Below, one piece after another: positions 1-11,619 of a DNA stretch of 64,000 nucleotides. How positions within the stretch are numbered: position 1 is the first letter of the stretch; every line of letters starts with the position of its first letter. The translations under genes were made by a program, and so were the position numbers. The notes beneath the pieces were generated by a model. It was not told where the DNA came from, did not search any database, and saw only the letters and a list, made by a program, of their open reading frames with translations. Origin of the DNA: Aristolochia californica (taxonomy: Eukaryota > Streptophyta > Magnoliopsida > Piperales > Aristolochiaceae); the NCBI GenBank assembly GCA_029961685.1, contig JARWKL010000011.1:4094501-4158500 (forward strand), given 5' to 3'.

Positions 1-378
1 TATTTACTACGAATGCGAAAAAACAGTGTTATGAGACAAATGTAGCACTTAAATTATCACATAAAAGCAATGAAGGTTTGGTTGAGTAGATATGTAAATC
101 CTTAGGAAGGAACTAGATCCACGTGATTTCTGCCCAAGTAGAAGTCATTGCTCTATATTTGACTTTAGTAGTTTATCGGGAGATGGGGGGTTGTTTTTGG
201 GGCAACAAAGATATGGGGTTAGGTCCTAGAAAAATAGGATATCCAGTGGTTGATCTCCTGGTCAGTAGGCAACCACCCCAATCTGCATTGAAAAAAAAAC
301 ATGGATGTCTAGAGGTGAGGGTTGGAAGAAGACTAAGCCTTAGTCAAGGGTTCATTTAAGATATCGAAGAATTATTTT

Positions 379-838
379 TGTTGAATTTATGGAAAAGTGA
401 AATACTTTATTGACTTTTGTAATCAGAGTACATGAACTTCTATTTATAATAGAGGAAGGTAGTAGAGTCCAATTACAATTAAACTACCTTTCGTCCCAAT
501 TACACCCAAAATCTAACACTTAAAGATAAGTCCTGGCATAATTATATAACCCAATATAAATAGAAGACTAACATGACTAAAACACCTTTAAACTGAAACT
601 CTTCTATGAGACCTCCTTCCATAATAATTGTGGCTCTGTAAGATTTCTTCTTGTGTAAGACTCATAATGCCACCTCACGTGATCATGGTGGGTCCCATAT
701 CTTATGGGCTTGGGCCCATCTTTCAACACGCTTGGATATGTGGGTCTTCCTTGGTCTTATGGGTTTGGGCCCATTTTCTAACACACTTGGATATATGGGC
801 CTTTCTTAGTCGTGTGGGCTTGGGCCCATCTTCCAACA
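379..838. mobile_element. Solo LTR-like element
   Basis: The segment opens with TGTTGAATTT and closes with TTCCAACA, the ends used by the LTR family also seen at 5708-6133 and 8671-9049. Its right half carries the family's repeated phrase built on GGGCTTGGGCCCATCTT, three times. The five bases before it (ATTTT) and after it (ATATT) differ at one place, which fits an aged 5-bp target duplication. No internal region or second LTR is present, so a solo LTR left by recombination is the simplest reading. Confidence 0.6.
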
Positions 839-903
839 ATATTTACTAACGTGAAGTGAAAATCAGTTGGGGAGTGCTTTATTGAACTATGAGATTTATG
901 GAT

Positions 904-1250
904 AGGATACTCTAGGTCTTGTAAGAGTTAAATATTGTAGTGCTATCTATAAGACTTTGATAGTGAGGGGGGTTAGAGTAAGGTGGACTCTGAAAATCAT
1001 TTTTTGTGTTTGTTGCAATAGTTGTTACAAGTGTGCATGATTCCTTACCTGCTCTATGTAAGATGTCTTTCATGTATTGAGTTTGATGAAGAAACATATT
1101 TTTGTTGCTCGAAGAACTTGAGTACCTAAGAAAACATCTAGAGGCCTTGAATTTTGATTGAAAAACTGCAAAACCAAGCATATTAAGCTCTATGAGCCTT
1201 AAAATGATGGTAACAAATTTTATGCATGAAAAGGTGAGCCAAATGCTCAT
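904..1250 (-). pseudogene. Ty1/copia reverse transcriptase C-terminal relic
   Basis: Read on the minus strand, the predicted peptide contains FLHQTQYMKDILHRAG followed by a serine/proline stretch and a 'PHYQSLI' segment. This is the pattern found between the reverse transcriptase and RNase H of copia polyproteins ('...YA.DIL.RAGM..C.P..TP', then 'YRSLVG'). The frame stops before the conserved 'YLT.TRPDI' part is complete. It is a short decayed fragment lying antisense in the intron of gene A. Confidence 0.65.
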
Positions 1251-1269
1251 GATACTTTGATGTGACCCT

Positions 1270-1650
1270 AGAGGACCTTCTTAAAGGGTTGCCATCCATG
1301 TGAAACATATAACAAGCCATTGAACTTGTGTATTGATCATCCTTACCCAATATTCCACTTCCAACGAATCATGCTAAGTTAAAGAATGGTAGATGGATTA
1401 TTACACAAAGGCTTTAACTAGGGAAAGTCTTTGTCCTTGTGTAGTAGCTGCTCTTCTTACTCCCAAGAAAGATGGAAGTCGATACATATGTGTTGATAGG
1501 CAGGCCATTAAAGAATTATTGTCAACAATAGATTCTCATTTCCCAAACTTGATAAAATGATTAACATGATAACAAGATTTAAATTATTTTTGAAGATTGA
1601 TTTAAAGGAAAATGGGTATCATTATTATTTTTATTACTGATTAACTTATA
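1270..1650 (+). pseudogene. Ty3/gypsy reverse transcriptase relic
   Basis: The plus strand encodes 'RESLCPCVVAALLTPKKDGS' followed by 'CVDRQAI', then a decayed 'SHFPNL'. This matches the N-terminal reverse transcriptase block of gypsy elements ('RES.SPCA.P.LL.PKKDG.WRMCVD.RAIN'). Stop codons follow soon after. No flanking LTR or integrase was seen, so this is an isolated fragment in the intron of gene A. Confidence 0.7.
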
Positions 1651-4418
1651 AATAGGTGAGTGAGATTTGTGAACCTCAAACTCTTGTACCTATTAGGTTT
1701 TGTGACATGGTACTATAGTAGGTTATCATCTACGGTCTATGAGGTGACCCAGTTACATAGGAGTTGTCATTCATTCCTTTTTTGAATTGTGATATCTTGA
1801 GTTTTTGCTTCTCTCTCTCCATTTCTTGATTTTCCCTTGTTTTTCTTTCAATTGTTAGTTTTTTCCTCCCTTCATATATAATACTCCAAAAGATTTCTTG
1901 GTTCTAATTTTCTCAACCTAAATTACAATGAGAAGCAACTTCCAATTTGAGAAATTTTTCTTCCCTCTCTTCCAATCGACATCTTCTAAATGTGTTTCCA
2001 TATTCAACATGACTTGAAAGATTATCACCATTTTTTAACTCAGCTGTCATCATGATGTATAGGTGCCACATCATCTTCATTTTCATTGTTTTACTTGTCA
2101 GTCGTTGTTGCACCAAAGGGTAGAGAGAAAACCAATCATCTTATGGAAGATGTTTTCTATGTTGTTGATTCACTTTTTGTAAGACCAATTACCAATCTCT
2201 CTAGCTAAAATGAGAAGTGATTTTTTTCTCAAAAGATGCCAAAAGTGACTGTTGTTGGATGGAATTCTATCATTGCATGATATTTGTCATGGCTCTTTTA
2301 TTACATATAACAATCGTTCAATCAAATCCTAGGCCTTTGCCATCCCTTGTTCTTCTGCCATGGACTACATTCCAAGAGGTGAGACACAACTTAAGTCCAA
2401 TTCAGTCTTATAATGAAACTACTCATGCTTATAACCCTATAAGAACTCTCTTCAATGTTTGTTGTCCTCTGTTTTCATTTCTATTGCAACAACGAACACT
2501 ATATCGTCTACCTTAGAGCTTGGACTTCATTCTCAAATCTCCCATCAAGGATGTTGCATTATTGATGCTAAAATATTTGTCATTCCTATTGATGAAAAAG
2601 AAGTGGATGGAATTTGATGTGTTGAAGGAAGTTGATGCTTTGAGAAGGGGCATGAGATTGAAAGTGGAAACAAAAGTCATTGAAAGAAGAAAAAATCCCC
2701 TTCAACCTCAAGCAATCTAAAAATTTGGTCTCCTCTATGGTGTTGTTATATGATTTAATAGTCTTTTGCAACTTTAAACATTCTCAATCTCAAGAGCAAC
2801 TTGGTTAGCAAGTCGTGGGCCATATATATCAAAGGAAGTAAAGATCACAAACTCTATTGAGTGGAGTTTTGTGCGTGTGCGACTTCTATGGATTGATTTA
2901 AGAGTTATGCCAACTTATGCAATGACATCCATGAATCATTGGAAGCCTGCGTATGGAAAGACAACAATGTCCTTGATATTAGTCCCCACTTGGCATCTAA
3001 GAAGACAATTGGTGAGATGAAAACTGTTCCTCTCATAGTCCAACAATCACAATGATAGTTATGAAGTTTGACAAAAATCTAATGATGGTGCCCTTAGGTT
3101 GTCGAAATAGTATCTTCTCCAATGAAAACAGTTTGTTGTGGATTTTCTAGGCCCTCTATGACTACCATCTAGCATAGCTCTTCTCATTGTGTTATTTTCG
3201 GATAATTTTTTGGTCAAATTTCATGGTAGATTTTGTGGTCCTATTCTAATTAAACTTGTGGTTAACTTTCCACCTTGTTTGATGGTCATGGAGATCTCAC
3301 ATTGCTATGCATTTTGAATTAATCATGTTGAAAGCACATTTGTCAATAGAAATCCTTCCTTAAAGTTTGTAATATTTGAATATTCTCTTCTATCTATTCC
3401 ATATGAAACTATAAAGAGGATTCCCTAAAAATATGGCCAGAGTGGATTCATCTTTGTTGATGTCCTTCTTCATGCCCCTAAAAATAGGTGCTTTCCTATT
3501 GTTGCCCAAAAAAGTGCACGATTTCTTACTATTGTTCTTGAGTGGATTTTTTATTGACATCCTTGAGTGACTTGATTTTACTTTTGTTGGGTGGTTTTGA
3601 CTCCATTTGAGCTCTAATTGATCCTATTTGGGTTTCATCTTCTTCAAAGACTATGTAGTTGATTTTTTTCCCGGTGGTTGTAATGTTTCCCACACAATCT
3701 AATTCATGTTTTAATATTCAGTGACACTAACCACTCTTTTCTATTTTAAATCATATATCGTGTTTTTGATGATTCCAAACTTTTGCTAACTATATTTCCC
3801 ATATATTTTTACCCTTTTCTTGTGTTTACCTTTTAGTTAAGATTGTCAGAGTCATTCTCTTTACTATTTTTTTTTCTTTTCTCTATCATCTTTTGTTTGG
3901 TTGGAGGTGTTGAGATGGTGTGCTATGAAAGGAGAAATGAACTAAAATAGGGGATCCAACATAGGGTCTTTTTGGAAGACCCAAATGGGTAACCTCCAAC
4001 TCCCTTTACTACTCTACCCTCTAGTTGGTGTCCTCTTTATATCCTTCTTGTCATGGTTAGGAGAGGGATGTCACTACATAGGCAACTATTTGTTGGTCGG
4101 ACATGGGTAGAGTGAGATTATGTGAAGGTTGATGTCTGGTTGTGATAACAAAAGGAGGTTGATGTAGCTACTTTTCTTTGCTGGCTATATGAGTTTCTAC
4201 ATATTTGTGCAAGCTTGTTGGGAGTTTCTATTTCTAATACTTTCGAGCTGGTTCCATCCCCACACCCCCAATGAGTGGACAGTCTTTATAGCTCCTACAT
4301 ATGGGTAGTTAGGAAGTGTTTATTTAACTAACTGCATTGTATCATTCTAAATAGTTTTTATTCCATTACTTACCTTCACGAGTTTCTTCTTTTTCTATTG
4401 CTTCTCTTGCATCCAAAG

Positions 4419-4986
4419 GTTCTACCTCCTATCTACCAACCATTTCACCTCATGAAGCGGCCCCTCAATCTCAGATACTTGACTTTGAAGACCGCCTTGC
4501 ACCGTAATGAGCTTCCGGGCATTGCGTATCTTGTGAGGAGTTATCCCAGGCTGAACACGATTACTCTTGTAATGCAGCCAACCCATGCTCTGACGGTGAG
4601 TTACTTCTTACTGATCTCAAGTCCAGATTTTGTGAAAGAGTTAAAGACAGTAATGTTTCTCTTCTTGATTGCTTGAACAGGGCTACCAATATCCTTACGC
4701 GCCTGTCGCAGATGGGAAAAACTTTTGGGGATTACAGGAACTACCTTTTATGTGTTTCCAGGTATACTTGCGTGTTGTCAAGGTAGAAAACTTCAGAGGC
4801 AGCAAGAATGAAATTGAATTGCTGAGGTATTTTCTGAAAGAAGCAAGGTCACTTCATAAAGTCATACTTCGGACAGCAAAGAATGTGCAACCCAGCGTTG
4901 GAACATCTGACGTATATGCAGCTGCCGCCCAAGAAGTTCAGAGCTTCGAGAAGAAGTCTAATATGGTAGAAGTCGTGATAGAGTAG
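4419..4986 (+). CDS. F-box/FBD gene A, exons 2 and 3 (5'-partial)
   Basis: Exon 2 is 4419..4595 (59 codons) and exon 3 is 4681..4986 (101 codons plus stop), separated by an 85-bp GT..AG intron; both junctions are phase 0. Exon 2 encodes leucine-rich repeats ('NLRYLTLKTALHRNELPG', 'RLNTITLVM'). Exon 3 carries the FBD signature 'VKVENFRGSKNEIELLRYFL' followed by 'LHKVILRT'. In the family this region follows an F-box and LRR part in putative substrate receptors of SCF ubiquitin ligases; exon 1 should lie left of the window. The sequence is closest to gene D, ending MVEVVIE against MVEVVLE. The reading frame is intact as far as it can be seen. Confidence 0.85.
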
Positions 4987-5461
4987 TATTTTTCGGATAA
5001 ATATCTGAACTGCAGGAATTTATTCGAAGGCCTCTAGTTTCAGGAGTAACTTTTGGATGATATTTTTAGTTCTGAGACATGGATAAATTTCAAATTAACT
5101 TGATAGATGACTGATTTATTTCTGATTTATAGAGCTCTTCGTATGTAGAGAATACATGCTTCTAACTCTCAATTTTCTGGAAATTTATTCTAAACTGGTT
5201 TTTCTGTCGGACAATATAGACAGAACATTTTTGGTTTTCTATCTGTATGAGTTCTTAATTATCATCATTATCAATGGTAATTACACTAGTTCACCCCTTT
5301 CCGCCCTCCAACTGCCCGCCACCCCCACCACCACCACCACCACCACCACCACCACTACCACACCTCAAAAAGGTTACCCTTTTATTGACCTTCCCCTCAA
5401 AATGCACAACCTGTCCTCACTTCACAGATTACAACAGATCACTGCTGCTATGGTTGCTTAG
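4987..5461. other. 3' flank of gene A with a CCA microsatellite
   Basis: The gene A 3' flank (4987-5270) recurs inverted beside gene D (about 46270-46540). It is followed by a CCA trinucleotide run at about 5316-5358. The proline-rich reading frames here come from this microsatellite and are not taken as genes. Confidence 0.7.
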
Positions 5462-5660
5462 GTAGAAGCATTAGCCAATAATCAAACTTGGGTTATAGGT
5501 CCTTATTCTCCCACAATGAATGTTATTGTTCTAAATGAATATTCCAAACCGAATGCCACTTAAGGTTTTAAAGTTTCTATCATAGATATTGACCAATCAT
5601 ATGCACATATTGTTAACCATTTGTTGGAAGTAACCTAAAGTAAATTCTAGTTGTAATGTC
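5462..5660 (+). pseudogene. Copia-like polyprotein relic
   Basis: The sequence encodes a decayed 'NNQTWVIGPYSPTMNVI' segment, resembling the copia stretch just upstream of the reverse transcriptase ('L..N.TW.LV..P...N.IG.KW'). A better-preserved copy lies at about 44700-44885. The residues after it do not match any family I recognise. Both copies are collinear in direct orientation, part of the evidence that the two tail-to-tail spacers are direct duplicates. Confidence 0.4.
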
Positions 5661-5707
5661 TTACTAAAGGTAGATTTATTTTACACTTTATTTCCATCCT
5701 CTTTATC

Positions 5708-6133
5708 TGTTGATTTTGAGGACTCCATGGATTTAGATCATGTCGAAAAAGAGAAAGACACCATTGGGAGAAAACCAGAGGAAGAAGAGGTTATGGACTT
5801 GATGATCATAACCCTTCCCTTGAAGCTCAATTTATAGATTAATTAAACTATATTATTATAATAATACCTTTAAACTTAGGGTTTAGGGTTTTAACCCTAG
5901 AACTTCAACCTAATTACATCAATGCCATCTCTATGAGATGACTCTTTATTTACCATCCTGTCATCATTGTATGGGCTTGTGGGCAATCCCCTTGATCTAT
6001 GGGCCTTGAGCCCGTCTTCTACATCTCTTGGATGCATGGGTCTTCCTTGGTCTTGTGGGTTTGAGTCATCTTCTAACACACTTGGACTTGTGGGTCTTCC
6101 TTGGTTGTGTGGGCTTGGGCCCATCTTCCAACT
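5708..6133 (-). repeat. Left LTR (3' LTR) of the 5708-9049 element
   Basis: 426 bp, matching 8671-9049 with an extra internal segment. It contains a telomere-like AGGGTTTAGGGTTTT stretch near 5880 and several copies of a GGGCTTGGGCCCATCTT-type phrase. The terminal CA is mutated to CT. Confidence 0.8.
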
Positions 6134-6287
6134 CTCCCCCTCAAGCTGGGGGTGAGATAACATCATGAACTCCTAGCTTGCTACAAATGATGTATAAAAT
6201 ATTTTCTATAAAATGGCAGTCCTCCACATCTTCCAACACTCCCCCTCATGCTAGTGCTCTCTTCCATGATGCCCAGCTGGCCAATTC

Positions 6288-6304
6288 GGGGGGGGGGGGG
6301 GGGG
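6288..6304. repeat. Poly(G) run of 17
   Basis: Uninterrupted G run followed by GTGTGTGT, inside the non-autonomous element close to its polypurine end. A matching (C)22 run occurs in a related element at 9527-9548. Confidence 0.95.
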
Positions 6305-6384
6305 TGTGTGTGTCTAACTTAGATGTATTAATAAGTTCATCCATCACGGTGTCCCAATGAGATCACCGACTCTCACTAGTAGAT

Positions 6385-6645
6385 ATTTTTGACAGGGTAT
6401 CAAGTTCCTCTATCACGATGTCCCAACCATTGATATTTTTAAATTCCTCCATCATGGTGTCCCAACCGTTGATATTTTTAATGGGGTATTAAGTTCCTCC
6501 GTCATGGTGTCCCAACCGTTGATATTTTTCATGGGGTATTAAGTTCCTCCGTCATGGTGTCCCAACCATGGATATTTTTTTATGGGGCATTAAGTTCCTC
6601 CATCATGATGTCCCAATTGTTGATATTTTTTATGGGGTATAATAA
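6385..6645. repeat. Minisatellite of about 50-60 bp, five copies
   Basis: A unit centred on TCATGGTGTCCCAACCGTTG followed by GATATTTTT and ATGGGGTATTAAGTTCCTCC repeats about five times with small changes. It lies in the interior of the LTR element. No reading frame runs through it. Confidence 0.8.
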
Positions 6646-8670
6646 ATGATGGTATGAGAAAGGATACTGAAGCCACCTCTCCTTCAATAATAATGTCTCA
6701 TTCAAAGAGATATAATAGCTACAACTGAATATAACACGACCATATTCCAACACATATAATAAACTTTGTAAAAGGACCCATGAAATAATCCAATGCAAGT
6801 ATATGTACCAAATCATATGCTGACCAAGGAATAAGTTGTCAATATTTCAAAATAATACTCCAACCAGAGAAAAAATACCGAGTCACGTCGAATCAAATAG
6901 GAGACCAATAGATTCGAGTTGTGGAATAAATATGTATACCTTTTGTCCTGGACATGTATACCGAGGAAAAGAATAAGTGAGCCATGTCTGAGTTGACTTA
7001 CTGAGGTGACCTAGATATGGTTGACTCGGTTTGAGTTGGTCAGAGTTAACTCGGCAGAACATAAGCGAGCAACACTTGGGTTTCTGTGTTAACTCGGCCC
7101 GGTCTGGGTCTCGGTCAGAACACGCTCGTCCTGACATTGATTAAAAGAGGTTTCCTAACTTAGGAAACTGGATGTTGATTTTCAGGACTTTATGAATTTA
7201 GCTCATGAAGAAAAAAGGGAGAGAGACTCATTGGGAGAAAACCAGGGGAAGAAGAGGTTATAGACTTGATTTGGTATCAGCGCATTGATTTTCAGGATTC
7301 TGATTATGCTTTTTCAGGTTTCATTCTTCTCCATGTACGGTTAGAAAAAAAATTTATCTTGTTTTAATTCTTAGTCTCATGCATTTTTTTTTTTTTTTTG
7401 CTTTCTTATTTTGATTAAATCGTATTATAGAGTCTTGAGTTCAGTATCCTTATTTTCATGTTTCATGTTACATCGTAGTCCTCCATATCTTCCAAGACTT
7501 GTAATAAGGCAATATGGCCTTCTTCTTCCTCTAGGTGCCGAAGAGAGCATGATAGAACCAGAGATGGCAGACAATTTTTTGTCTAAGCTAGCAAAGGAAA
7601 GGTCATCATCTTCATCCCCCCAAAATGGCAACCCAATTGGCATTATTGTCATGAGATAGCAACTAAGATGATAGATAATTCAGTGAGCAGAGACTTTATC
7701 TTCCAGAAACAGAAACCTCTCGGTAATAAACCAATTCAGATCTCAACAACAGTGGCTAGTAGAGAGTTTCTGAGAACTTTCTGAATGAAAAATCAACCCA
7801 ATAGAGTTTCTGAAATAAATTTTCTAACGGCTTTCCAGAGATATATTGGATTGATGAAAATGATGCAAATACCAGCAGAGATATCTTCGGAAGGTAGCAG
7901 AGATACGAGGCAATTTATTGGACGAGATTGAAGGCTACTGGAAATACGATCTTCCTTCCAGAAATAAATCAACTCCAGAAGATTAGTTTATGAAGATAGA
8001 TGGCAGCACCCGGGATGGAAACAGCAATGAACTAGTAACTTATATAATCTCTTGGCAATTCAATAGTAATGCCATGATGACAGCAACCCAGACGTGGGAT
8101 AATTTCACACTTTTTGAGTGACGATTAAGTATCAAAATAACTTCCACAAATAAATAGAGGGAAGATTACAGAAACAACAATAAGATGAGATGAACTCAAC
8201 TGGATCAGAATAACCCAAGGATAGAGTTGCAGAGTTTTGAATATACAGCTTTGGCAGCGGTAGAATCAGCAGAGTTTGGTGCCATCGTCTCCAGCAACAG
8301 CAACATCATCTTTGACAAAATAGAACCTCAGCAGAAACACAATCTCAACATAACGACATGACAAATACTTGTAACAAAGAACCAAGGGCCAGAGATAAAA
8401 AATCAACTTTCGACAAAGCAGAAGGAACAACAGCAATGGGCTTCAATCAATAAAAGAACCAACAGAAAGCTCTCCACCAACGACGACATCAGCTCATTGT
8501 CAAACAGATGGTGAAGCAGAATGCTTCGCAGTTTAATGGGCAGTAGAAAAAAAATGACTAACAAAATCAAAACGAATTCCAGCAACTACAGAAAAAAAAA
8601 ACGAAGGAGAAAGCAACTTGAAAAAAAAAAAAACATAATCAAAATCCTGAAAATCAAACCTCTGATACCA

Positions 8671-9049
8671 TGTTGATTTTGAGGACTTCATGGATTTAAC
8701 TCATGGAGAAAAAGAGAAAGACATCATTGGGAGAAAACCAGAGGAAGAAGAGGTTATGGACTTGATGATCCTAATTCTTCCCTTGAAGCTCAATTTATAG
8801 ATTCATCAAACTACATTATTATAATAATACCCCTAAACCTAGGATTTAGGGTTTAAGGTTTTAACCCTAGAACTTTAACTTAATTATATTAATGCCTTTT
8901 CTATGAGATGCCTCGTTATTTACCATTATGTCATCATTGTATGGGCATGTGGGCCTTCTCCTTGATCTATGGGCCTTGAGCCCATCTTCTACATCTCTTG
9001 GATGTATTGGCGTTCCTTGGTCGTGTGGACTTGGGCCCATCTTCCAACA
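8671..9049 (-). repeat. Right LTR (5' LTR) of the 5708-9049 element
   Basis: 379 bp beginning TGTTGATTTTGAGG and ending CTTCCAACA, with the tRNA primer site directly to its left. It is the better-kept of the two LTR ends. Confidence 0.8.
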
Positions 9050-9149
9050 ATATCAAGGGCATTCTTGTCATATGCATTTTTAGTTCATTTAGATAGATGA
9101 CATGGAGGGGACATGAGAGTTAAACCCTAATCTCCTTCATTCACATGCT

Positions 9150-9640
9150 TATTGTTGATTTTTTGGACTCCTTAGATTTAGTTCAGGGAGAAAAAGGGAG
9201 ACGACATGTTGGGAGAAAATAGGAGGAAGAAAAGGGTTATAGACTTGTATCATAACCCTCCCCTTGAGGCTTAATTTATAGATGAATAAGATTATAATAT
9301 TTCAATAATACCCCTAAAACTTAAATTAATTACATCAATGCCATTTTTATGAGATGACTATTTATTTACCATCATGCCATTACTTGTCCGTCTGTGGCCT
9401 TCTCCTTGGTTTGTGTGCTTGAACCCATCTTCCACCTCTCTTGGATGTGTGGACCTTCCTTTTCTTATGGGCTTGAGCCCATCTTCTAACACACTTGGAC
9501 GTGTGGGTCTTCCTTGGTCATGTGAACCCCCCCCCCCCCCCCCCCCCCGCCCCTCAAACTAGGGGTGAGATAACATTATGAACCCCTAGCTTGCTACCAA
9601 TGGTGTATAGGATTTTCTCATAAAAAATGGCAGTACACCA
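9150..9640 (-). mobile_element. Older truncated copy of the same LTR family
   Basis: The segment opens with TGTTGATTTTTTGGACTCC and follows the LTR of the 5708-9049 element through to the repeated 'CATCTTCTAACACACTTGGA' phrase. It then passes into the polypurine-adjacent internal part ('CTAGGGGTGAGATAAC'). The same fragment occurs at 45050-45560, so it predates duplication of the spacer. In this copy the LTR end and polypurine tract are replaced by (C)22 at 9527-9548; the copy near 45440 keeps the normal CTCCCCCTCAAACTAGG. Confidence 0.7.
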
Positions 9641-9879
9641 TATTTTCCAACACTCCCCCTCAAGTTGGTGGTCTTTTTTGTTCCTTTTCCAAGTGACCTA
9701 TCTGGCATAATATAAGAGAGAGTAAAATCACTCCTAACCTCTCTTGCTACATGTTGAAATCACTATACAAATCCATACAAGTAATGCCTAACATAAACTT
9801 TAGGCCGATGTACATAAACGTGATAAAAAATTAAATATGGGTGACTATATCATGATTAGGATTAGGCTCGAGTGATTTC

Positions 9880-10300
9880 CTACAAGATTTGCTCGAAAAA
9901 ATGCAAGCTCGTGGTGCAGGACCTTTTAAAGTGCTAAAAATGGTAGGTCAGAATGCTTATGTTGTTGATTTGCCATTAGATTCAAGCATTAGCTCCAATT
10001 TTAACATTGAAGACTTGATGGCTTATAGGGACTACCCCTCTATTTTAGATGACCCCTTTTTATCACCTTTTGACTCCGCCTCATCACCCGATACAACTTT
10101 TCCTTCCTCATCTCTTACCTTTTTGGACCATGTTCCATTAACCATAGCACAACAGATAAAGAACATACTGATGCTAACAAACAATTTTATTTTTCCTAGA
10201 GTGGCCTGGTTCAACGTTTCCTAGTGTGATGGATTATTAAAGACACATAAGAACAACCAGATCCTGATTTTTTGGAGTACTATCAGAGTCATCAGGAGTC
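9880..10300 (+). pseudogene. Ty3/gypsy integrase C-terminal relic (copy 1)
   Basis: The open segment 9889-10224 encodes MQARGAGPFKVLKMVGQ, then 'NAYVVDLPLDSSISSNFNIE' and 'DLMAYRDYPS'. This is the C-terminal barrel of gypsy integrases that precedes the tail or chromodomain ('ARG.GPFKVL.R...NAY..DLP.D..IS..FN..DL..Y'). Further on, a decayed 'YYQSHQESYL' segment resembles the end of such polyproteins. Related copies lie at about 43990 and 45775. No full element surrounds it. Confidence 0.75.
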
Positions 10301-10429
10301 CTATTTGACAGGATCGATTTCCCCAAACTAGGAGAGTTGGTGAGGACACCACTCGTGTACCATCGATTTATCGAGCCTATACTCGAAGACATCGAACTAC
10401 GACAAGACCCACCACGTTGTAGTTGGGGA

Positions 10430-10750
10430 GTGAGGCATTTAAGATAAATTAGTTGTTGTTTTTTTACTTATATTTTGTATTATCCTTAGAAGTAATTTTA
10501 TTTTTTAGGAGCATTTTTGTAATCAAGGGTATTTTGGTAATTTTGAAATATCCCTAGGATTTTGGGTCTCTATTTAAACCCTTCATGTTGAGAAATCAGG
10601 GATGATTGAATAAAATTGTAAACTTCTCCCCCACTCCTCTTCTTTTTTCCCTCCCTACTCTTGGTTCCCTACTTCCCTTCTTCTTCTTCCTCTTGTTCAT
10701 CTATTTTCTCTCTTCTCGTCAAAAACACTCACCACCAGTGTCCCACATCA
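10430..10750 (+). repeat. Probable LTR remnant of the gypsy relic
   Basis: Follows the end of the gypsy coding relic. It runs from TGAGGCATTTAAG through an AT-rich part with CTATTTAAACCC (TATA-like) and a pyrimidine-rich stretch to about CAGTGTCCCACA. Boundaries are estimated; no partner LTR was found. Confidence 0.4.
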
Positions 10751-10779
10751 CTTGGCAATGAACTATGAATTACCACAGA

Positions 10780-11010
10780 ATTTCAGTAGTAGCAAGCCCA
10801 ACACTTTGAAAGAATTAGCAGCAATGACATGGCGCAACAAAGTTCAATGACTGATTGAGGTGGAACACAACAACTTTGATCAACCAGAGACGCATAATAG
10901 CCTCCCTCGATGCAACAATCCCATCAAATCTAAGTGTGTTCAGTGCTGGGCAACTAATCACATTTGATTCTCCAACTAGTGTAAAGCTTGAAGGAAGTGG
11001 GTGTTGGATT
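10780..11010 (-). pseudogene. Leucine-rich F-box-like gene fragment
   Basis: The minus strand encodes 'VISCPALNTLRFDGIV' and 'IMRLWLIKVVVF', resembling one leucine-rich repeat of F-box/LRR or FBD proteins ('CP.L..L...'). It is not part of gene B, which ends at 11866. A short piece of the same sequence recurs near 46190-46260 beside gene D. It may be the rest of an older, different F-box paralogue. The assignment rests on a weak motif. Confidence 0.35.
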
Positions 11011-11619
11011 GAAACTCATCACATAGAATAGTGGAAGGATTGGTTGAGGGTTGGATGTGAAATTCAGGATCGGTATATAGGGATTATAACTTTGTTTGAC
11101 GTGGGTAAGAAACACTAGATTCCATTATCGATGCCTATAGCAAAGAATTGTTTAAGATAAAGGTAAAGGAAACATAGACAACTGCAAACATGTAAAGCTT
11201 TCTAATCAAGAGAGGTACTAAAAAGTGTATTATAAGAAATATTATAGTTGTGAAAACTAAATAGAAGAACAGCAGAAAAAGCTTTAACCCAGATATGTAA
11301 TGGAACATGGCTATGAAAGAGAAGGGTAAAGCCTATCTTTGTGATGTGATGGTGTTTATGTTATGTTAGACCCCCTTTGATATTGGCCAGTGTGGAACAA
11401 CATCAACATAGAGAGGAGTGTGCTTATAAAGGAAGTTCATTACCATGAGCCATTGGAACAACTTCAAGATAGAGAGGAGGGTCCATTGATAATGATGGTA
11501 ATTAAGAGCTCAAACTGATAGAAAAACCAGTTTAGAAAAAAACTGGGAGAAAATTGAGAGTTAGAAGCATGTATTCTCTACATATGATGAGCTCTATAAT
11601 TCAGAAATAAATCAGTCAA

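Larger units (their letters stand above)
1..4418 (+). other. Intron 1 of F-box gene A (5' part outside window)
   Basis: This stretch precedes the first visible exon of gene A and corresponds to the long first intron of genes B to E. It contains no intact gene. From left to right it holds a solo LTR, a copia reverse-transcriptase scrap on the minus strand, a gypsy reverse-transcriptase scrap on the plus strand, and from about 2100 onward a region that recurs inverted in the intron of gene D (about 47200-49620). The last about 1.3 kb recurs in the introns of B and C as well. Bases 1-370 show nothing recognisable. It ends in a pyrimidine-rich tract and AG at 4417-4418. Confidence 0.75.
5708..9049 (-). 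mobile_element. Non-autonomous LTR retrotransposon (about 3.3 kb)
   Basis: Direct terminal repeats lie at 5708..6133 and 8671..9049. Both begin TGTTGATTTTGAGGAC; the right one ends CCAACA and the left one CCAACT. Next to the right LTR is CTCTGATACCA (8660-8670), the reverse complement of a TGGTATCAGAG primer site for initiator Met tRNA. Next to the left LTR is CTCCCCCTCAAGC, a polypurine tract on the minus strand. The element therefore reads right to left. Its 2.5 kb interior encodes no gag, protease, reverse transcriptase or integrase that I can recognise, so it must have moved with proteins from another element. The flanks TTATC (5703-5707) and ATATC (9050-9054) are a near-perfect 5-bp target duplication, and the empty site survives at about 44948. 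Confidence 0.85.

Noticed and set aside
2217..2771. Small frames in gene A intron similar to frames in gene D intron
   Set aside because: Similarity is explained by duplicated intron DNA; frames are shifted and stopped differently in the copies.
5274..5465. Polyproline-containing small frames
   Set aside because: Produced by the CCA microsatellite, and not preserved beside gene C.
6385..6645. Regular 50-60 bp repeats resembling a CRISPR array
   Set aside because: Units are contiguous without unique spacers, lie inside an LTR element, and the DNA is plant nuclear.
7173..7285. Second LTR start plus TGGTATCAGCGC primer-like site on the plus strand
   Set aside because: Only about 100 bp of LTR-like sequence, no end or partner, and the primer-like match is imperfect; probably a scrap inside the non-autonomous element.
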